From positions 8,876,001 through 8,940,000 of the forward strand of contig CM077673.1 in NCBI GenBank assembly GCA_039707655.1: DNA of 64,000 nt, read 5' to 3'. Both the position numbers and the translations under genes were made by a program. Origin of the DNA: Elymus sibiricus (lineage: Eukaryota; Streptophyta; Magnoliopsida; Poales; Poaceae). Within the stretch, counting starts at the first letter, position 1. Each line of letters opens with the position of its first letter. The notes beneath the pieces are model-generated. The model saw only the letters and a list, made by a program, of their open reading frames with translations, was not told the DNA's origin and did no database searches. Positions 56,601-64,000 of this stretch are shown in pieces.

Positions 56601-57357
56601 TAGAGCGGGTCATTAGGTTCACCCGTATATTGGCACATGAGACGGTCACGCCGGCTCAGCGGCAAGATCTTCCAGCTAACCCAGCAGCGGGTTAGGTCAA
56701 CACCAGTCAAGCCATTGGCCATCAAGGCCCTGACCTTTGCGAAAGCCGGAGCATATTTTGCTCGTTCTGCAGCGGACATCCGGTCTGGGAGTTCGGTATA
56801 GCAAAGCCGAGTGGGACGATAACCTGGCAATGGATTCTCTTCTTCAGGGGAAGTGTCTTTGTAGTAGAACCAAGTCTTGTTCCAATCCTTGGGTGGCTTG
56901 GTAAGGTAGCTGCTGGGTAAGGCAAGTCTCTCCGCCTTTGGATAGAGACGCCGCCAAGTTCTAAGCTCGGTCCAGCCGCCACTTCGGTTTGGCGGTTGAC
57001 GTAGTAGTAGTCACGGAAGAGGTCGACGGACGGCTCTTCTTGCAAGTAAACTTCACATAACAGTTGGAACTGACACATGTTGGTGACAGAGTTCGGACCG
57101 ATGTCTTGAGGATGAAGCTTGAAAAAATGAAGAACATCCCGGAAGAATTTTGACCCAGGTGGGCTGAAGCTGCGTAGGAGGTGATCAGTAAACACGACAA
57201 CTTCTCCTTCTTTAGGCTCAGGTCTTTTCTCTGGTCCCGGAACCCGCCAGTGTATGACATCCTGAGCCGGCAGGATACCAGACTCTACGAAGTCGAGTAA
57301 GAGCTGTTCGGTGACTCCGGAGCTAACCCAATCACAAGACGAAGGTGCTCTCGACAT
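53610..57357 (-). CDS. spliced antisense gene in the Tat element (Transposase_28-like, coiled coil)
   Basis: Six exons with GT-AG borders fit on the minus strand: about 57357-56474, 56385-55948, 55869-55805, 55730-55266, 54591-54314 and 54232-53610 (stop TGA). Phases join at each junction I checked. Exon 1 (ATG 57357) has the pattern of the 'putative gypsy type transposon' domain PF04195: EGEVVVFTDHLLRSFSPPGS, FFRDVLHFFKLHPQDIGPNS, VDLFRDYYYV. Middle exons are Pro/Ser/Lys-rich and include a basic stretch (RKPKAAKTRVQKKKAA). Exons 5-6 look like a coiled coil (EAAESELTSLKGN). One frame change near 56990 and one near 55570 probably inactivate this copy. Antisense ORFs of this kind are known in Tat elements, but their function is unknown; I assign none. 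Confidence 0.72.
54704..55228. repeat. tandem array of hairpin-forming repeats, about 8 units of 66-81 bp
   Basis: The word cttgggggcta recurs at 54704, 54779, 54851, 54923, 54996, 55070, 55136 and (variant) 55217. The best units hold CCGGCTCATCT facing AGATAAGCCGG across 6 nt (one mismatch). The array fills the intron between exons 4 and 5 of the antisense gene. Confidence 0.87.
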
Positions 57358-58294
57358 GATGGCGGGTCAAACTGTGAAAAAGTCCAAAGTATGGTGGCTT
57401 AGAAAAATGATCAGCAGTCAAAGCAACTATGGTCAGCATAATGGTAAGGTGTTAAGCCACCGAAATATGTCCTCGAGAGTCGCCAATGCAATGGCGGGTT
57501 AGTTGGGCAAGGCAACGCTGGAAAATATGGCCAAGTGTGGACAAACAGGTTTCACATATCGTCACTATAGCTGCAAGATCTACGGGCGAAGGTAAAAGGA
57601 AACATATTCAAAAACCTAAAACGACAGTGGAAGAACAGGTGGTCTGCACGCAGGGATGAGTGCTATACAGAGCCAAAACAGGCGGGCATTGCCATTATGT
57701 GAGCAACCGTGACAGATGGGCGATGCAATGGGATGCAAAGAGATGCTTGGTGGTATGTACTATGATGAACACTGACGAACTGCCATGAACAGCAGTGAAA
57801 CCCGAAGAACTTGGGAACCCTAATGGAGGTGAGTACAGATTCAACAAGGGCTAGAAGAGATACCTGGCGGAGGCGGACGCGCCGGCGAAGCTCTGGCCTG
57901 ACTCAGGCTGATGCAGCAGTCAGCAATGGGGACGACGGCGAGGTCCAGTCGGCGGCGGCGGAGCTCTGGAGGTGCGGTCGCTTGAAGGAGGAAGATGACC
58001 GCGACAGCAGAGGAGGGGAAAAGAACACCACGTGTCCCTATTTATAAGTTGGAACGGCAACCGTGTGCGCGAAAATCAAGGAAGTGCAGTGATGATGGAC
58101 CGAGGTTGGCGCCTCGATTTTCGGGATGACCCTTCGATGCGAGGAGCCGTTGAAACGTCACAGAATCTTTTCAGGATATCCGATATGACGTCGTGGCGGG
58201 TTATAATTTTCTTTTAGAAGACATAAAGGTGAGACTCGCCGCCAAGTGAGTTTGAAGATTGACATGAGCTGGCTCAAATCAACCTGGGGCCTAA
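57358..58294. other. presumed promoter and leader of the antisense gene, up to the 3' LTR
   Basis: No domain-bearing frame. 57850-58010 is GC-rich like a 5' untranslated exon read on the minus strand. The TATA box at 58038-58046 is listed separately. Just before the 3' LTR, cctggggcctaa is the probable polypurine-type primer of the plus-strand element. Confidence 0.5.
58038..58046 (-). promoter_or_regulatory. TATA box of the antisense gene
   Basis: The minus strand reads TATAAATAG, the plant consensus, followed by GACACGTGG containing a CACGTG G-box core. It lies about 680 bp before the ATG of the antisense gene, so a long or spliced leader would be needed. Confidence 0.55.
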
Positions 58295-58835
58295 TGTTGG
58301 GGATATAACCCCGTGGTAAGACCCGCCCAGGAGGGGCGGGTCATACCTGGCGGCTCATAACCCAAGATCCATAAGGTGGGCCGGAAGATGAAGGCCAGGC
58401 CGCGTGGCGGCTTACCAGATGGGCCAAGACGGAGGCCCAGAGACAGAAGATGGTAAGAAGACCCGGGTGGTTAAGCCGCCCGGAGACGGCTTGCTCAAGA
58501 TGGCAAGGCGGCTTAGAGACAGAGTAGACTGCGTAGTATGAGTCGGTTTATGACTCGTGTAACCCGGGGCCTTGACCTCCTATATAAAGGCGAGTCCCTG
58601 GGGTGGCTTGGACAAGAAACCAACAAGTCGAGAACTAGGTCAAGCGAAACCGCTCCCTTGTAATCGACACTCCAATCAATACAATACAAGCAGGACGTAG
58701 GCTTTTACCTCTTCTTGAGGGGCTGAACCTGGGTAAACTCGTGTCCCTTGTCTCGATCAACCCCTTTGAGTCCACCCCTTTGGCGATGGCCTCGAACCTA
58801 AGTCTTCGGACATCTGTCGTGACAAAACCACGACA
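58295..58835 (+). repeat. Tat element 3' LTR
   Basis: 541 bp, the pair of 45222-45762, with TATATAAAGG at 58581-58590. The target duplication AAGTC follows at 58836-58840. Confidence 0.92.
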
Positions 58836-58840
58836 AAGTC

Positions 58841-60812
58841 CATTTCAACATGGTCCCATTTCCATTCGGGAACCGTAATAGGTTGCAGAGTTCCGGCAGG
58901 CCTTTGATGTTCTGCTTTGATGCGATGGCAAACATCACATTCAGCAACATAGCGAGCAATGTCTTGCTTCATGTTAGACCACCAGAATCTTTGACGAATG
59001 TCTTGGTACATCTTGGTACTACCAGGATGAATAGACAGCGGAGTGTCATGTGCTTCCTTCATGACCTCCTGAGTCATATCATGGTTTTTCTCCTTACTCG
59101 GTACCACTAGGCGGCCTTTGAAGTATAAAGCGCCATCCTCAACAATAGTGAAGGGTGAGGGCTTTCCTTCTGCGAGATCGAATTTAATCCTCTCGACTTC
59201 ATTGTCACACTTCTGGATCCACTTGATGACGTCCACTAGATCTGATTTAGCAACCAGGGTATTAAGAGAACCCTGGGAAACAACGTGGAGGTTCATTTTG
59301 TAGGACCCTTCAGGAGGGGAGTGAGATAACCCTGAGGAACAATACGGAGGTTCAGCTTGCGGAATTCTTCTTGAAGAAGGGGGTGAACCTTATGAACCTG
59401 AAGGTGATTGCAGTATGACTTGCGCCTCAAAGCATCAGCCATCACATTAGCCTTGCCTGGTGTATAAGAAATACCCACGTTGTAATCTGCTATGCGCTCC
59501 ATCCATCTCTGTTGACGGAGGTTCAGATCTGGCTGAGTAAACAAGTACTTCAGACTTTGATGATCGGTGTAGATCTCGCAACCATTACCAATAAGGTATT
59601 GCCGCCACTCTTGCAGTGCATGAATTACTGCAGCAAGTTCAAGGTCATGAACTGGGTAGTTCTATTCATGAGGTCGCAATTGACGAGATGCATAAGCAAC
59701 CACTCTGCGCTCTTGCATTAGGACACAGCCCATTCCTTGACGTGAAGCATCACAATAGATAACGAAGTCCTTACGAGTATCCGGAGGAGCAAGCACTGGA
59801 GCAGACGTCAGTTTGTCCTTAAGTGCCTGAAAGCACTCCTGACATTTTTCGGTCCACTCATATTTAACACCTTTGTGAAGCAGATTGGTTAAGGGCTTTG
59901 CAATCTTGGAGAAGTTCTCGACAAATCGACGGCAATAGCTGGCGAGTCCGAGAAAACTTCTGACTTGCTTGACATTCTTCGGGGGAGTCTAGTCAAGATC
60001 GTTCAGGGTTGACCGCGATACCATCCTTGGAGATCACATGACCAAGGTAGGTTACTTCATCCATCCAGAACTCACACTTTGAATACTTTGCATAAAGTTG
60101 ATGTTCTCTAAGCCTCTCCAGTATAAGACGAAGATGTTCAGCATGCTCTTCTTTATTCTTGGAGAATACCAGAATATCATCCAGATAAACCACGACGAAT
60201 TTATCGAGGTAATCCATGAATATATAGTTCATCAGGCGAGAGAAGGTTGCTGGAGCATTGGTTAAGCCGAAGGACATGACTGTGTACTCGTATGAACCAT
60301 AACGAGTAACGAATGCAGTCTTCGGAATATCCTCTTCACGAACCCGGATCTGATGGTAAGCCAACCTCAAGTCGAGTTTAGAAAATACTGATGAACTGGC
60401 AAGTTGATCATACAGATCGTTGATCCGAGGAAGCGGATATTTGTTTTTGAATCGTTGCTTGGTTGATGGGGCGATAATCTTGGACTAATCGATTCGTACC
60501 ATCTTTCTTCTTGACAAAGAGAGAAGGTGCTCCCCAAGCAGAGGAGCTTGGACGAAAGAACCCTTGACGAAGTGAATTATCGATTTCTTAATTTAGTTCA
60601 AGGAGTTCATGTGGAGGCATCTTATATGGCCGCTTAGCAATAGGGGTGGTGCCTGGCACCAAGTTGATGACAAACTCGACAGCTCTGGCAGGGGGGATCC
60701 CTGGAAGTTCTTCCGGAAAAACATCTTGGAAATCCCGGACAACTGGAATGTTTTCAATCCCTTCGAGAGGTGACGCATCCAATGCATTCAGGCATATAGT
60801 CAAGTTTCAGCA
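58841..60812 (-). pseudogene. element B copy 2, pol remnant upstream of the Tat insertion
   Basis: Minus strand: RT start (60588-60803), RT with YLDDILVF (59993-60370), RNase H and the N-terminal integrase including its zinc finger (58841-59544), up to VEMDF in the core where the Tat element interrupts. It shares with copy 1 the TGG-to-TAG (59989-59991), the adjacent 11-bp deletion and the RNase H CAG-to-TAG (59662-59664). A private frame change lies near 59325. No gag or protease. Confidence 0.9.
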
Positions 60813-62262
60813 TCTAACAGCTTGGAATGACACGATCGAGTACAACTCATAATCAAAGAAGATTACTAAGAGTTGTTGAATCGCAAAGCATACTCGATTC
60901 AGATATCGGTGTCCCTGAGTGTCCCACAACTTAGAACACGAGGAAACTGGAATCAGTGAAATATCATAGTTGATGAGGAGCTCATAAGAAGTTATAAAGC
61001 TCCATATTTATCAAGATACCAGGGATAATACTCGGAGATTGATCAGAATGGAGGTTAGACTAGTGTACTGATCTGTGGAAGACAAGCACTTTAACTTGTC
61101 TGAGAATGAAATCAAAGTAGAACAACATGGTCGGAACCACGATTGCAAAGGGCAAAATCAAAGATACAAGATCAAATCATACAATGAATGATTATATGAA
61201 AGGAGAAGCTTCTATGATAAGATCAACATCGTTTCCATGGGCATGAACACAAGGTTCAAGGTCGACTCCCACTTCATCAATGCATCACCTTCCATTTACA
61301 CCTCGCCTTTGATGAAGTTGTAGTTTTGAAAGTTTAACTGGCAAAACACCAGGAGAGTATGACTCGTGAAAACTGTCGGGTTCACACGAATTAAGGAAGG
61401 CATAGGTCCAACCCATTGGGGCATCTTAGGAACATATACCACAAACTTCAAGAGTAATTAACACATGCTTGACAACAGAGCATGGCTGACAAAAGCATAG
61501 GATACAACTTATCAGAGGGAGAAGACACAGTTTCCCAATGGCATCATGTATCAGGGGAAGAACATCACAAGAATTGTGAATGTGAAGGATGCTATCGGAT
61601 AATAACCCAACACTGGGTCTGGCGGTTCACAAAGGACCTGATGTGAGTATCGGTACCAAATCAGAGGGAGAAAAAATGCAAGTCATCAGATCATAGAACA
61701 TCCAAATAATTTGATGCTTAAATAACCAAGGGAATTAAGATTTCCAAATTGGTGTATCGGAAATCGATGCTCCGATCAAATAGAAGTAAGATGAAAGGAC
61801 TTAGATGGGCAATCAATCAAGGTTGATTTGCCAACAACCAACTCATGTTTAGAAAGACGTCTGAGCCGGACGGATAATTTATGATAAACAACTGATGACT
61901 GCGTGCATCCACACACAGGTTGAATCAATAAAATCAATTAAAATCACAGAGGATTTTAATGGATATTGCTTGACCTATGGAATTAACCACCATGTAAGCA
62001 GGTGAGAAAAGTCAAGAGCAATAGGCTGCTCAGGATTTCGGAAGACCGGATAGCGTCTCGAAGAATTTTGTGAAAGACAAGAACAACTGGGGACGAACGA
62101 ATCCTCGATAATGATGAGGAGTTACCGCAGGGGTTGGTGATGGAAGGGAATCGCAAAATCGACGAGCACAAGTTCTCGGGAGAACATCAGAGAGTATCTT
62201 CGGAGTCTTCTGATGAATCAAGCCATCATCTGGAATGAGGGGCTCTCCGGGAGAAGTAGTTA
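60813..62262. other. element B copy 2, non-coding block in the place of gag and protease
   Basis: Nearly identical to 38791-40229, apart from scattered substitutions and a small insertion near 61940. No frame of note. Confidence 0.75.
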
Positions 62263-62486
62263 CGAGAACCTAGAGTTAGAGTTAATAAAATCTTTAACCC
62301 GAAAGAGAAGAGAGATCAGAACCCAGAGTATAGACGAGGAGTAAAAGATCCTAATACCACCCGATTGAGATGTGGGCCCGTAAGCCACACAACTATGTTA
62401 GTAAAAAAAATTCAAGTACTAGACTCAACTTCGGCCAAGGAGTTGGAAAGGGGGCTACCTACAGGCAGTCGGCTCTGATACAAACT
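62263..62486 (-). promoter_or_regulatory. element B copy 2 leader and primer binding site
   Basis: Same leader as copy 1. The PBS has one change (minus TTGTATCAGAGC instead of TGGTATCAGAGC), and the adjacent LTR starts TGTGACGC at 62487. Confidence 0.85.
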
Positions 62487-64000
62487 TGTGACGCCCCCGA
62501 TTTGACCGTACGCTAATCAAACACGCAATGCGTACGACCAAGATTAGGGACTCACTGATTGATGTCACAACACAACACTAGACACAAATTAAAGTCATAC
62601 AGCTTCATATTACAAGCCAGGGGCCTCGAGGGCTCGAATACAAAGCTCGACAAGCATGAGTCAGCGGAAGCAAATAATATCTGAGTACAGACATAAGTTA
62701 GACAAGTTTTGCCTTAAGAAGGCTAGCACAAACATAAGCAGCGGATCGAAAGAGGCGAGGCCTCCTGCCTGGGAACCTCCTAACTACTCCTGAGCTTCGG
62801 CACTCTCCACGTAGTAGTAGGCTCCAGCGGTGGTGTAGTAGTCGTCTCCGGAGTACTCCATCTCCTGGGATCCATCGTCTGAACGCGGTAATCGTATCGA
62901 GGGGAAAAGAGAAAGCAAAGCAGCGCTGAGTACTCATCCAAAGTACTCGCAAGACTGACATCAGAACTATGCTAAGTATGCATCATTATCAAGGGGAGGG
63001 GTTATATCTGGACTGACTGCAGAAAGCAAGAATAGGGAGAAGGCCTAGTCCTATCGAAGACTAGCATCTTCAGCATCTTGCAGCATTAGAAGAGAGTAGA
63101 CTGGTATCTCATATATAGTCATATTATTGTAACAATTTTATTAAGTAACCACGCCCAGAGATTCTTCCTCGACTCCCGGCGAGGAAGCAATCTCGGAGCC
63201 AACATTCATCTCAAATTTAAGTCACAGTTATAGTTGTATAAGGTCAAGGTACAACTCCAAGTCGTCCTGTTACCGTGGACACGGCTATTCGAATAGATTA
63301 TTCATCCCTGCAGGGGTGCACCACATTTCCAACACGCCTGATCACCTCCGGCCGGACACACTTTCCTGGGTCATGCCCGGCCTCAGGATAGCAGCACGTC
63401 ATCGCCCCACCTAGGCTCAACGAAGAGGCCAGCCCGCCGGTCTAAATCCTAAGCACAAAGGGGTCATGGGCCCACTTGCCCTCTGCGCTCCTACATGATG
63501 CGTGGGCGGCCGGAAGCAGACCTAGCACACTCCAGTCCAAGAGCTGTACCGTCCAGTCCAATCCGGCGCGCGCCGCTCCATTGCTGACGTCCGAAGAGCT
63601 GCTGATACAACGACGCTGAGTACCCATAACTTCTCCCACGCGATGGTTTGGTGCGTAAAAAGGCCAACGACCCAACTCAGATCAAATACCCAACCCATTA
63701 GCATTTTATTAATGCGGGGCAAGCGCGACCCTTGAAGTGCGGTCCCGTCGCCCCGTCTCGAGGATGTGTGGCAAGGGCCTCTCCTGCCCGTCCACGCCTC
63801 AACATAACCCTTTGGATGCCTTACCGGCGCATCCCACCACATTTCACACACGGGTACCCTTGGGGCCGACCCATCTCAAGACTGTCGGGAACTCAGGCCC
63901 ACCTCAACCAGGGTGGTACCGCCTGTCCCTCCAGTCCCGTCTTTCACGTGTAAATAATGTCAAGTTAAAGTAACTGTGTGTATAAAACATCAAGACGGAA
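62487..64000 (-). repeat. element B right LTR, cut by the window end
   Basis: Begins TGTGACGCCCCCGATTTG and matches 40453 to about 41970 of the central LTR with few differences. The remainder, and the target duplication of the array, lie outside the window. Confidence 0.9.

Larger units (their letters stand above)
45222..58835 (+). mobile_element. Tat-lineage Ty3-gypsy retrotransposon, 13.6 kb, with an antisense gene
   Basis: Two 541-bp LTRs (45222-45762 and 58295-58835) enclose PBS, a gag-protease-RT-RNaseH-second RNaseH-integrase frame, and a 6 kb 3' region with repeats and a gene on the opposite strand. Perfect target duplications AAGTC lie at 45217-45221 and 58836-58840. The second RNase H and the large antisense-coding 3' region are Tat traits. 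By eye the LTRs differ at about 11 positions plus 2 single-base indels in 541 bp (~2%), so the insertion is young and later than the B duplication. Confidence 0.93.
35404..64000 (-). mobile_element. element B: tandem chromovirus array LTR-internal-LTR-internal-LTR
   Basis: Three LTR pieces (35404-35733 partial, 40453-44138 complete, 62487 to the window end) alternate with two internal regions (35734-40452; 44139-45221 continued at 58841-62486 around the Tat insertion). Both internal regions share the same stops, the same 11-bp deletion and the same loss of gag and protease, so a single insertion was probably duplicated by unequal recombination between LTRs. Family B is a relative of element A: leader, PBS, pol and LTR ends are alike, but much of the LTR differs. 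Confidence 0.85.

Overview
The window looks like intergenic DNA from a large grass genome, most likely Triticeae (wheat, Aegilops, barley or rye). The reasons are the dense nested retrotransposons, a CACTA element with the cactagtagaaaa terminus, long-LTR chromoviruses that use an initiator tRNA-Met primer site, a Tat-lineage element with a second RNase H, and one intronless, very GC-rich gene of grass type. The species call is inference from family knowledge; no search was run.

Layout. 1-1854: no gene, one ~240 bp tandem duplication. 1855-10205: a CACTA transposon with a left end, a small ORF and a decayed transposase but no right end. Its transposase is split by a solo LTR (4553-8650, target duplication GATGA), which is itself split by a second solo LTR (5003-7482, target duplication AAGAA). 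10206-13128: mostly unannotated, with one exon-like fragment of a host gene (12462-12654). 13129-14499 (minus): an intact BAHD acyltransferase, the only convincing functional host gene. 15406-33829: a LINE broken into three pieces by a Helitron (16640-18935) and by a complete 14.65 kb chromovirus, element A (19102-33755, target duplication ACCAA).

33830-35403 is a Ty1-copia remnant. It abuts a second chromovirus family, element B, arranged LTR fragment - internal - LTR - internal - LTR and running off the window end. The two B internal regions share the same stop codons and the same 11-bp deletion, so this is probably one insertion duplicated in tandem. B lacks gag and protease and carries ~1.4 kb of non-coding DNA in their place. 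The integrase of the second B copy is interrupted by a 13.6 kb Tat-lineage element (45222-58835, target duplication AAGTC).

The most unusual object is inside the Tat element. Between pol and the 3' LTR, on the opposite strand, lies a six-exon gene (53610-57357) whose splice sites and phases still fit. It has a TATA box of its own upstream and an intron filled by a tandem array of hairpin-forming repeats. Element A also has an extra ORF of unknown function ahead of gag, directly behind a splice-acceptor-like sequence.

The elements do not form a pathway. They record successive insertions, recombination (solo LTRs, tandem B, a duplication in one LTR of A) and decay, much of it as CAG-to-TAG changes consistent with deamination of methylated cytosines.
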